From contig JAITLE010000206.1 of assembly GCA_031278075.1 (NCBI GenBank), forward strand, positions 1 to 6,749: a stretch of DNA of 6,749 nucleotides, read 5' to 3'. Source of the DNA: Bifidobacteriaceae bacterium. GTDB taxonomy: Bacteria; Actinomycetota; Actinomycetes; Actinomycetales; WQXJ01. Below, one piece after another: positions 1 through 6,168 of the stretch. The notes below the pieces were generated by a model. The model did no database searches and was not told the origin of the DNA. It saw only the letters and a program-made list of their open reading frames with translations. The position numbers and the translations under genes were made by a program. Position 1 is the first letter of the stretch. The number at the start of each line of letters is the position of its first letter.

Positions 1-2990
1 ACGCCATCCGGGAGGAGATGGTGACTAGCCTCGTCACGGTGATCGGCCCGATGGGCAACCTGCTGGCGGACAGCGAGGACCACGCCCGCAAGTTGGTTCT
101 GCCGTTCCCTGTGATGGACAACCAGGATCTCCAAAAGGTGGCGCGGATCGGCCGCTACAAGACGAAGTCGGGCGGTTTCACCGCGGTCACAGTCCGCGGT
201 TTGTACCGTGTCGCGGGCGGCGGCGCCGCCCTGGCCGGCCGGCTCGAGGAGATCTTCGCCGAGGTCGACACCGCCATCGCGGCCGGCAAGAGCTTCATCG
301 TGCTGTCGGACCGCGACTCTGACGCCGAGTTGGCCCCGATCCCGTCCCTGCTGCTGGTCAGCGCGGTGCATCACCACCTGCTGCGGAACCATTCCAGGAC
401 CAAGGTCGGGATAGTCGTCGAGGCCGGCGACGTCAGGGAGGTGCACCACGTGGCGCTCCTGATCGGTTATGGGGCCGCGGCGGTCAACCCGTATCTGGCG
501 ATGGAGTCGGTCGAGAAACTCGCCGCGGCGGGCGACTTGGGCGAGATCAGCCCCGAACAGGCGGTCGCGAACCTGATCAAAGCCCTCGGCAAGGGCGTCT
601 TGAAGGTCATGTCGAAGATGGGCATCTCGACGGTCTCCTCATACCGCGCCGCCCAGATCTTCGAGGCGGTCGGGTTGTCCCAGGAGCTGATCGACCGCCA
701 CTTCTGCGGCACCACTTCGCGCTTGGAGGGAATCGGTCTGGACGGGATCGCCGCCGAGGTGGCGGCCCGCCACTCCAAGGCTTACCCGAAGGCGGCCCTC
801 GGCAACGAACCCGAGGTCCTCCCCTCCGGCGGGCAATACAAGTGGCGCAGGGACGGCGAGACCCACCTGTTCTCGCCGGATGCGATCTTCGAGTTGCAGA
901 CCGCGGTCCGCCGCCGGGACTACCAGCTGTTCAAGCGTTACACGGCCCGGGTGGACGACCAATCGAAGGCCTTAGCGACGCTCCGCGGCCTGTTCAAGTT
1001 CAAGCATGGTCTGCGGCCCGCGGTCCCGCTCGCGGAGGTCGAGCCCGTCAGCGAGATCGTCAAGCGTTTCTCGACGGGCGCCATGTCCTACGGCTCGATC
1101 TCGATCGAGGCGCATGAGACGCTGGCGGTCGCGATGAACCGGCTCGGCGCCAAGTCGAACACCGGTGAGGGCGGCGAGGATCCGCGCCGCCTCCACGACC
1201 CGGCGACGCGTTCCGCGATCAAACAGGTCGCCTCGGGCCGCTTCGGGGTGACCGCGGAGTATCTGACCAACGCGGACGACATCCAGATCAAGATGGCCCA
1301 GGGCGCCAAACCCGGCGAAGGCGGCCAGCTTCCGGGCGCGAAGGTCTACCCGTGGGTGGCCGCGACCCGGCACTCCACTCCGGGCGTGCAGCTGATCTCG
1401 CCGCCGCCGCACCACGACATCTATTCGATCGAGGACCTCAAACAGCTGATCCACGACCTGAAGAACGCGAATCCGAGCGCCAGGATCCACGTCAAACTGG
1501 TCGCCGAGGTCGGCGTCGGCACCGTCGCCGCGGGCGTGTCCAAAGCGCACGCGGACGTGGTGCTCATCTCGGGGCACGATGGCGGCACCGGCGCCTCGCC
1601 GCTCACCTCGATCAAACACGCGGGCGGGCCATGGGAGCTGGGCCTCGCGGAGACCCAGCAGACGCTGCTGCTGAACAACCTGAGGGACCGCATTTGCGTG
1701 CAGGTCGACGGCCAGTTGAAAACGGGCCGTGATGTGGTGATCGGCGCCCTGTTGGGCGCCGAGGAGTTCGGGTTCGCCACCGCGCCGCTGGTCGCGTTGG
1801 GGTGTGTCATGATGCGGGTCTGCCAGAAGGACACCTGCCCCGTCGGCGTGGCGACCCAGAACCCGGAGTTGCGCGCCCGCTTCGGCGGCAAACCCGAGCA
1901 TGTGATCGCCTTCTTCGAGTTCATCGCCGAAGAGGTCCGCGAACACCTGGCGGCACTCGGCTTCAGGAGCCTGGATGAGGCGATCGGCCAGGTCGGCGTG
2001 ATCGACGCGGCGGACGCCAGCGCTCACTGGAAAGCCCGCGGCCTGGACTTGGGTCCGATCCTCGCCGAGCCGCCCAACCCGGCCGGGTCCCCTCTCAGGC
2101 GTGTCCGCGGCCAAGACCACGCCCTCGAGGCCGCGCTCGACAACAGTCTGATCGCCCAAGCCGCGCCCGCCCTCGAACGAGGCGAGCCGGTCTTCATCGA
2201 GACCCCGGTGCGCAACGTCAACCGCACCGTCGGCACGATGCTCGGCCACGAGGTGACCAAGCGCCTGGGCGGCGCCGGTCTGCCGGACGGCACGATCGAC
2301 ATCACTTGCGTGGGCACCGGGGGGCAGAGCTTCGGCGCGTTCTTGCCGCACGGGATCGTGCTGCGGCTGGTCGGCGACTCGAACGACTACCTGGGGAAGG
2401 GCCTGTCCGGCGGGCGGATCGTGGTGCGGCCGGCTGAGGACGCCCCGTTCGACGCGGCGCGCACGGTGGTCGCCGGCAACGTGATCGGCTACGGCGCCAC
2501 TTCCGGGGAGATCCTGTTGCGCGGCAAGGTGGGGGAGCGGTTCGCGGTGCGCAACTCGGGCGCGACGCTCGTGGTGGAAGGGGTCGGCGACCACGGCTGC
2601 GAGTACATGACCGGCGGGGTCGTGGCGGTGCTGGGGCCGACGGGACGCAACTTTGGCGCCGGGATGTCGGGCGGCCGCGCCTACGTGCTGGACTTGGACC
2701 GCTCGCGGCTCGCGCCGGGCGCAGCCGAACGCGGCGAGCTGCTGTTGGAACCGGTGGATGACCCAGACCAGTTGGCCGCGCTGTTGCGTCGCCACGCGCT
2801 TGAGACCGGCTCGCGGACGGCGGAGGAGCTGCTCGCGGACTGGCCGGCGGCACTGGCGCGTTTCACTCAGGTGGTGCCGCGCGATTTCAAGCGGATGCGG
2901 GAGGCGTTGGCCCGGGCGGAACGGCGGGGGCTGGACTACCACGACCCGGGCACGTGGCGCGAGATCATGAAGGAGGCGTCGCGTGGCTGA
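1..2990 (+). CDS. gltB: glutamate synthase (GOGAT) large subunit, 5'-truncated by the window edge
   Basis: This is the C-terminal two thirds of the large (alpha) subunit of glutamate synthase, which makes two glutamates from 2-oxoglutarate and glutamine-derived ammonia in the cytoplasm. The frame is open to base 1, and the codons before the ATG at 18 read A-I-R-E-E, matching an internal family segment, so that ATG is not the true start. About 995 residues are visible; the full family length is about 1500, so the N-terminal glutaminase domain lies outside. Numbering from the Met at 18: central domain about 1-290; FMN-binding synthase domain about 300-680, with GAMSYGSIS near 354-362, AQGAKPGEGGQLPG and HDGGTGASP; a 3Fe-4S ligand set C596-x5-C602-x4-C607; then the C-terminal glycine-rich GXGXG beta-helix domain about 690-930. 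The TGA at 2988-2990 overlaps gltD by 8 bases, indicating translational coupling. I see no frameshift or lost key residue. Confidence 0.97.
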   Translation, partial: AIREEMVTSLVTVIGPMGNLLADSEDHARKLVLPFPVMDNQDLQKVARIGRYKTKSGGFTAVTVRGLYRVAGGGAALAGRLEEIFAEVDTAIAAGKSFIVLSDRDSDAELAPIPSLLLVSAVHHHLLRNHSRTKVGIVVEAGDVREVHHVALLIGYGAAAVNPYLAMESVEKLAAAGDLGEISPEQAVANLIKALGKGVLKVMSKMGISTVSSYRAAQIFEAVGLSQELIDRHFCGTTSRLEGIGLDGIAAEVAARHSKAYPKAALGNEPEVLPSGGQYKWRRDGETHLFSPDAIFELQTAVRRRDYQLFKRYTARVDDQSKALATLRGLFKFKHGLRPAVPLAEVEPVSEIVKRFSTGAMSYGSISIEAHETLAVAMNRLGAKSNTGEGGEDPRRLHDPATRSAIKQVASGRFGVTAEYLTNADDIQIKMAQGAKPGEGGQLPGAKVYPWVAATRHSTPGVQLISPPPHHDIYSIEDLKQLIHDLKNANPSARIHVKLVAEVGVGTVAAGVSKAHADVVLISGHDGGTGASPLTSIKHAGGPWELGLAETQQTLLLNNLRDRICVQVDGQLKTGRDVVIGALLGAEEFGFATAPLVALGCVMMRVCQKDTCPVGVATQNPELRARFGGKPEHVIAFFEFIAEEVREHLAALGFRSLDEAIGQVGVIDAADASAHWKARGLDLGPILAEPPNPAGSPLRRVRGQDHALEAALDNSLIAQAAPALERGEPVFIETPVRNVNRTVGTMLGHEVTKRLGGAGLPDGTIDITCVGTGGQSFGAFLPHGIVLRLVGDSNDYLGKGLSGGRIVVRPAEDAPFDAARTVVAGNVIGYGATSGEILLRGKVGERFAVRNSGATLVVEGVGDHGCEYMTGGVVAVLGPTGRNFGAGMSGGRAYVLDLDRSRLAPGAAERGELLLEPVDDPDQLAALLRRHALETGSRTAEELLADWPAALARFTQVVPRDFKRMREALARAERRGLDYHDPGTWREIMKEASRG
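2970..2976 (+). promoter_or_regulatory. ribosome binding site of gltD
   Basis: AAGGAGG, a near-perfect Shine-Dalgarno sequence, lies inside the last codons of gltB with a 6-base gap to the GTG at 2983. It supports that GTG as the gltD start and coupled translation of the two subunits. Confidence 0.85.
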
Positions 2991-4446
2991 TCCGACTGGG
3001 TTCTTGAAGGTGCGTCAGCGGGAGCTCCCGCTGGATCGGCCGTGTTCGCTGCGGCTGCTCGATTTTCGGGAGGTGCGCGCCGAGGGGCCGCTCGACGAGG
3101 TGATGCTGCACCGCCAGGCGGGGCGTTGCATGGATTGCGGTGTGCCGTTCTGCCACCGCGCCTGCCCGCTCGGGAACCTGATCCCGGAGTGGAACGATCT
3201 GGCGTGGCGCGGCGACTGGCGTGAGGCGTCAGAGCGGCTGCAAGCCACGAACAATTTCCCGGAGTTCACGGGCCGGATCTGCCCGGCGCTCTGTGAGGGT
3301 TCTTGTGTGCTCGGCATCAGTCAGCCGCCGGTGACGATCGAGTTGCTGGAGATGGCGGTCATGGACCGGGCGTTCCGGGAGGGCTGGGTCAGGCCTGAGA
3401 TCCCTGAGCGGCTGACTGGTCTGACTGTGGCCGTGGTCGGCTCGGGGCCGGCCGGGTTGGCTTGCGCGCAGCAGCTGACGCGTGCGGGACACACGGTCGC
3501 GGTCTATGAGCGGGCGGACCGGCCTGGGGGGTTGCTGCGCTACGGAATCCCCGATTTCAAGCTTGGGAAACATCATCTGGATCTGCGTTTCTCACAGATG
3601 CAGGCCGAGGGGACCCGGTTCCGCACTGGTGTGGAGATCGGCCGGGACATCGCTTGGGACGATCTCGCGGAGCGCTATGACGCGTTGGTTGTCGCAGTCG
3701 GGTCGACCGTGCCGCGTGATCTGCCGTTGCCGGGCCGGGCGCTCGCTGGGATCGAGTTCGCCAAGCCGTTCTTGGAGCAGGCGAACGTGGTCGCCTCGGG
3801 CCGGATGGTCGCGAAGGCGATCTCCGCGGCGGACAAGCACGTGGTGGTGATCGGCGGCGGCGACACGGGTTCGGATTGTGTGGGCACGTCGCTGCGGCAG
3901 GGGGCCCGCTCCGTGACTTCGCTGGAGATCATGCCGCGGCCGTCGGACCGGCGTCCGGACAATCAGCCGTGGCCGATCTTCCCTCAGGTGTTCAAGACTT
4001 CCTCTTCCCATGAGGAGGGCGGCGAGCGTCTTTACGGGGTGACCGCCTTGGAGTTCATCGGCGCCGACGGACGCGTGGCGGCCATCTCGCTGGCCGATGC
4101 CGTGCGGTCGCCTTCGGGTGGTTTCGCCGCGGTCCCGGGGACGACGCGGCGGCTGCCGGCGGATCTGGTGTTGATCGCGATGGGTTTTGTGGGGCCGGAG
4201 GCGGAGACGATCACGGCTCAGTTGGGCTTGGAGCTGACGCCGCGCGGCGCGCTGGCGCGGTCCGCCGGTTACGCGACGTCCCGGGATGGCGTGTTCGTGG
4301 CCGGCGACGCCGGCCGCGGCCAGTCGTTGGTGGTTTGGGCCATCGCGGAGGGTCGCGCCTGCGCGGCCGCGGTGGACGCCTACTTGCAAGGTTCGTCGGA
4401 GTTGCCCAGTCCGGTCCCGGCTACGGCGGCGCCACTGAGCCTTTGA
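2983..4446 (+). CDS. gltD: glutamate synthase (GOGAT) small subunit
   Basis: This is the 487-residue beta subunit of NADPH-dependent glutamate synthase, a normal length for the family. It oxidises NADPH through FAD and passes electrons via iron-sulfur clusters to the FMN/3Fe-4S centre of GltB. Two cysteine clusters fit the N-terminal 4Fe-4S region: C49-x2-C52-x4-C57-x3-C61-P, and C100-x3-C104-x3-C108. An FAD dinucleotide-binding fold has GSGPAG at 153-158, followed by the family segment RPGGLLRYGIPDFKL. A second fold, GGGDTG at 291-296, fits NADPH binding. The C-terminal part includes the FAD-contact stretch GVFVAGDAGRGQSLVVWAIA. The GTG start is set by the AAGGAGG site 6 bases upstream and by the family-like opening MADPTGFL. 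The gene overlaps gltB by 8 bases and is probably the last gene of the operon, since the next gene is convergent. Related subunits occur in other oxidoreductases, but pairing with gltB settles the assignment. Confidence 0.97.
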   Translation: MADPTGFLKVRQRELPLDRPCSLRLLDFREVRAEGPLDEVMLHRQAGRCMDCGVPFCHRACPLGNLIPEWNDLAWRGDWREASERLQATNNFPEFTGRICPALCEGSCVLGISQPPVTIELLEMAVMDRAFREGWVRPEIPERLTGLTVAVVGSGPAGLACAQQLTRAGHTVAVYERADRPGGLLRYGIPDFKLGKHHLDLRFSQMQAEGTRFRTGVEIGRDIAWDDLAERYDALVVAVGSTVPRDLPLPGRALAGIEFAKPFLEQANVVASGRMVAKAISAADKHVVVIGGGDTGSDCVGTSLRQGARSVTSLEIMPRPSDRRPDNQPWPIFPQVFKTSSSHEEGGERLYGVTALEFIGADGRVAAISLADAVRSPSGGFAAVPGTTRRLPADLVLIAMGFVGPEAETITAQLGLELTPRGALARSAGYATSRDGVFVAGDAGRGQSLVVWAIAEGRACAAAVDAYLQGSSELPSPVPATAAPLSL

Positions 4447-4455
4447 GGTTCTGTT

Positions 4456-4509
4456 CGGGTGTTCCGCCCGGTGCGGGGTGTCGGCTTCGGGTGGGGGCGC
4501 TCTTGCCCC
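4456..4509. terminator. weak hairpins in the gltD / NrdR-like convergent spacer
   Basis: The 102-base spacer between the two convergent stop codons holds two short hairpins. One is CGGGT at 4456-4460 against GCCCG at 4466-4470, including one T-G pair. The other is GGGGC at 4494-4498 against GCCCC at 4505-4509 with a 6-base loop. Neither is followed by a T tract on either strand. Position favours a bidirectional transcription end, but the structural support is slight. Confidence 0.25.
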
Positions 4510-4548
4510 GGCGTGGTCGCGGGCTCGTGATTGGGCTTATTCGGTGGC

Positions 4549-5856
4549 TTAGGATTCGTCTTTCTCGGGGGCTGGTTTCGCGCCTTGGACACGCTTGTAG
4601 GCATCCAACCAAGCCTGGAGCTTGGTGACCGCGTCTTCGACCTCGTTGACTCGCGTGGGCGTCATGTCAGCGGGATCGGCCGAAGGGGCGATCGTGAGGC
4701 GGCGCGACGGGTACCTGATCAGGCCCACGATCTCCGGAATGCAGTCGTCCACGTGCTTGTACTTCTTCTGGATGATCGCGAACCGGAGGTATGAGAGGTC
4801 GTCGAGCCGTCTCAACCCCTGCATGGCGAAGGCCGCGAGCTGCGACGACTTGACGATCTTTTGGCCCTCGAGTCGGCCGAGCACCCATTCGGCGATCTCA
4901 GGGACTATGTGCACTAGACCGGGCTTGGTGACCAACGCTCGTTCAAGGCTTTGCCGGAGTTGGCGCAGACGGAATTCGACGCGGGTCCCGTTCGATTTGA
5001 GGACCCAATCTGGATGGCTGTGCCTGCGGTTCGGCCACCAGCGGCCGGGCGCTTGTAACCATTTCTCGTAGTCTTGTTCCGGCGGGTCCACGCCAGGTTC
5101 CCCGTCTTTTGGAAACCAGTGCCACCACACCTCTTGCACAAGTGCTCCCCGGTCCGCCTGTCTGTCTTCCACGCCCTGCTCGGGTTTGAGCTGGGGATAC
5201 CGCACGGAAAGCCACTTGAGGAGCGTCATCGCGTCGTTGATCGACTTCGGGACGTCCGGGATTTCCTTGTAGGTCCGCTGGCCCTCGCTGGCGTAGCCCG
5301 GGAGTTGTGGTCCGCTCGCCGGGGCGTCGCTGCCGCGATGCGCCATGGTGTACAAGAGTCCGGCGATGCGGAACGACGATGTCTCCTGGAATGCGCGCTC
5401 CACCGCCACGAGGATGTGGCGGTCCCAGATGACTTCTTTGACTGGGCCGTGCTTTTTTCGCTCTTGATTGAGGCGGTCCCATTGATCGACGACGACCCGA
5501 TCTGCGTCTGTGAGATCGAGCCTCAGGTCGGCTAGATCAGCGGCGAGGGCGTCGCAGGCCTGGTCGACCAGCCGTACCACGTCGGACTTCTGCATGAACC
5601 CGGCCACCGCCAGGGTCACGTCCTCGAAGAGCGACTCTCGGTTGAACCGGCCGCTGAGGCATCCGTGCTTCCAGGAGGCCACCGCCACGTTCTTCAGTGG
5701 TGGCAAGTCGAAGGTCTCCGTGGTGGTGACCGAGTGCCCCGCTTCGCATCGCCGCTCGCGCCTGGTGGACTTGCCGTCAGAGCTCCGACGGGTCTCGACG
5801 ACCTGGAGCTTCTCGTTCTTCCTCCCCTCGAGGCGGAGGCAGGTCGGGCAGTACAT
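4549..5856 (-). CDS. NrdR-like protein: zinc ribbon plus two ATP-cone domains
   Basis: This 435-residue protein is an enlarged relative of NrdR, the repressor of ribonucleotide reductase genes that senses ATP/dATP through an ATP-cone. Residues 1-48 match the NrdR zinc ribbon: it opens MYCPTC (C3, C6), has an SSDGKSTRRERR segment like NrdR's DG...RRRR, then C37 and TTTE. The fourth cysteine is replaced by Gly-His (H41). Residues about 55-175 look like a diverged ATP-cone (FNRESL at 71-76; FRIAGLLY at 162-169) with a charged insertion. Residues 176-282 are a Trp-rich linker (W244, W245, W247, W273, W274) that I do not recognise. Residues 283-378 form a well-preserved ATP-cone, with VLKSNGTRVEF at 285-295 and GLRRLDDLSYLRFA at 347-360. 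The tail is charged. Start: the ATG at 5856 gives an NrdR-like N-terminus with GGAGA about 10 bases upstream; a TTG at 5877 would add seven residues with a poorer site. It is convergent with gltD, divergent from the TIR gene and less GC-rich than gltBD. The family match is confident; DNA-binding targets and true role are unknown. Confidence 0.85.
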   Translation of the reverse strand: MYCPTCLRLEGRKNEKLQVVETRRSSDGKSTRRERRCEAGHSVTTTETFDLPPLKNVAVASWKHGCLSGRFNRESLFEDVTLAVAGFMQKSDVVRLVDQACDALAADLADLRLDLTDADRVVVDQWDRLNQERKKHGPVKEVIWDRHILVAVERAFQETSSFRIAGLLYTMAHRGSDAPASGPQLPGYASEGQRTYKEIPDVPKSINDAMTLLKWLSVRYPQLKPEQGVEDRQADRGALVQEVWWHWFPKDGEPGVDPPEQDYEKWLQAPGRWWPNRRHSHPDWVLKSNGTRVEFRLRQLRQSLERALVTKPGLVHIVPEIAEWVLGRLEGQKIVKSSQLAAFAMQGLRRLDDLSYLRFAIIQKKYKHVDDCIPEIVGLIRYPSRRLTIAPSADPADMTPTRVNEVEDAVTKLQAWLDAYKRVQGAKPAPEKDES

Positions 5857-5919
5857 GTGGTTCGCGTCTCCGTTCAAGCCCCTAGGTCTGGGGCCGGCTG
5901 AATAGTCCTATGGCTACAA

Positions 5920-5948
5920 AGCATACATCGCCGATGCGCATATGTGCG
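5920..5948 (-). promoter_or_regulatory. candidate promoter of the NrdR-like gene
   Basis: On the minus strand a TATGCT -10 (5925-5920) follows a weak -35, CGCACA (5948-5943), with a 17-base spacer. Transcription would begin near 5913, giving a leader of roughly 57 bases. Only the -10 is good, so this is tentative. The imperfect palindromes CATCG-C-CGATG (5926-5936) and CGCA-TATG-TGCG (5937-5948) lie within it and could be an operator, but I do not recognise them as NrdR boxes. Confidence 0.3.
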
Positions 5949-6007
5949 AGCCGCGCGCGCCGCGGCCCCAGATCTAGGTAGATCCGCTCACCCGCAGGAT
6001 CTCGGTG

Positions 6008-6036
6008 TTGCGAGGCGATGCTGGATCTGGCAATAT
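6008..6036 (+). promoter_or_regulatory. candidate promoter for the TIR gene
   Basis: TTGCGA (6008-6013) and CAATAT (6031-6036) are separated by 17 bases and resemble -35/-10 elements of a housekeeping promoter. Transcription would start near 6043, at the foot of the 14-bp hairpin, so the message would begin with that hairpin. This competes with the longer-RNA reading, in which the same bases form part of stem 3. Confidence 0.25.
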
Positions 6037-6040
6037 TAAA

Positions 6041-6072
6041 GGCCTGGCTCGCCGTGGACGGCGAGCCAGGCC
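6041..6072. terminator. perfect 14-bp inverted repeat, terminator-like on the minus strand
   Basis: GGCCTGGCTCGCCG (6041-6054) and its exact reverse complement (6059-6072) flank the loop TGGA. On the minus strand the hairpin is followed by TTTAATATTG, which resembles an intrinsic terminator that would stop leftward antisense transcription before it reaches the NrdR-like gene. On the + strand it is preceded by A/T-rich bases and followed by CCAAGACG, so it is not a classic terminator in that direction and could instead be a stable 5' UTR hairpin of the TIR transcript. No minus-strand gene to be terminated is apparent. Confidence 0.55.
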
Positions 6073-6154
6073 CCAAGACGACTCGTCAGGGGGTTCCAGC
6101 CTCCTGGCGGGTCTCGCAACGCTCGAGCGCGAACGGATTTAGCAACCGATTTTC

Positions 6155-6160
6155 AGGAGG
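6155..6160 (+). promoter_or_regulatory. ribosome binding site for the upstream start of the TIR gene
   Basis: AGGAGG with an 8-base gap to the ATG at 6169 is the strongest Shine-Dalgarno site in the right half of the window. It supports translation from 6169, although an in-frame ATG at 6307 also has GAGGA (6295-6299) 7 bases upstream. Confidence 0.6.
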
Positions 6161-6168
6161 ACGTCACG

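Larger units (their letters stand above)
5881..6123 (+). ncRNA. candidate structured RNA or long leader upstream of the TIR gene
   Basis: This stretch has no convincing gene but folds by eye into consecutive helices. Stem 1: 5881-5896 with 5963-5978, 16 pairs including one G-U (5886 with 5973). An inner helix, CGGCT 5895-5899 with AGCCG 5949-5953, competes for its innermost two pairs (5895-5896). Stem 2: AGATCC 5980-5985 with GGATCT 5997-6002, 11-base loop. Stem 3: 6004-6016 with 6111-6123, 13 pairs including three G-U, enclosing the perfect 14-bp hairpin at 6041-6072. Single bases (5979, 6003) separate the three helices. The wobble pairs exist only in + strand RNA; in minus-strand RNA they become A-C mismatches. 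I do not recognise a known RNA family. It overlaps the likely promoter of the minus-strand gene, so part of the symmetry could instead be DNA operator sites. Confidence 0.45.

Noticed and set aside
12..20. GGAGGAG immediately before the ATG at 18 as a ribosome site and start of gltB
   Set aside because: There is no spacer between the site and the ATG, the frame is open to base 1, and the residues before the Met match an internal GltB segment.
2302..2853. Minus-strand open frame of 183 codons, Arg/Pro/Ala/Ser-rich
   Set aside because: Low-complexity shadow of the gltB C-terminal domain with no start context or family match.
972..2942. Long minus-strand open frame (656 codons) opposite gltB
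   Set aside because: It is an antisense shadow in high-GC DNA: Arg/Ala/Gly/His-rich with no recognisable domain, and gltB on the other strand is certain.
3592..4389. Minus-strand open frame of 265 codons opposite gltD
   Set aside because: Antisense shadow of gltD, which has full-length family motifs in its own frame.
4943..5482. Alternative minus-strand frame of 179 codons inside the NrdR-like gene
   Set aside because: It is out of frame with the continuous zinc ribbon and cone motifs; the composition is a shadow and no domain is visible.
5882..6076. Small minus-strand open frame (64 codons) in the divergent region
   Set aside because: It lacks a good ribosome site, runs through the hairpin arms and shows no recognisable protein sequence.
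5881..6123. Retron-type non-coding RNA
   Set aside because: Inverted repeats and hairpins are present, but no reverse transcriptase is visible and the stem order does not clearly match msr/msd. Kept only as an unclassified structured RNA.
6073..6168. Possible tRNA on the minus strand (a TTGCTAA segment resembling a serine anticodon loop)
   Set aside because: The flanking bases do not form an anticodon stem, and no T-arm or acceptor stem can be built around it.
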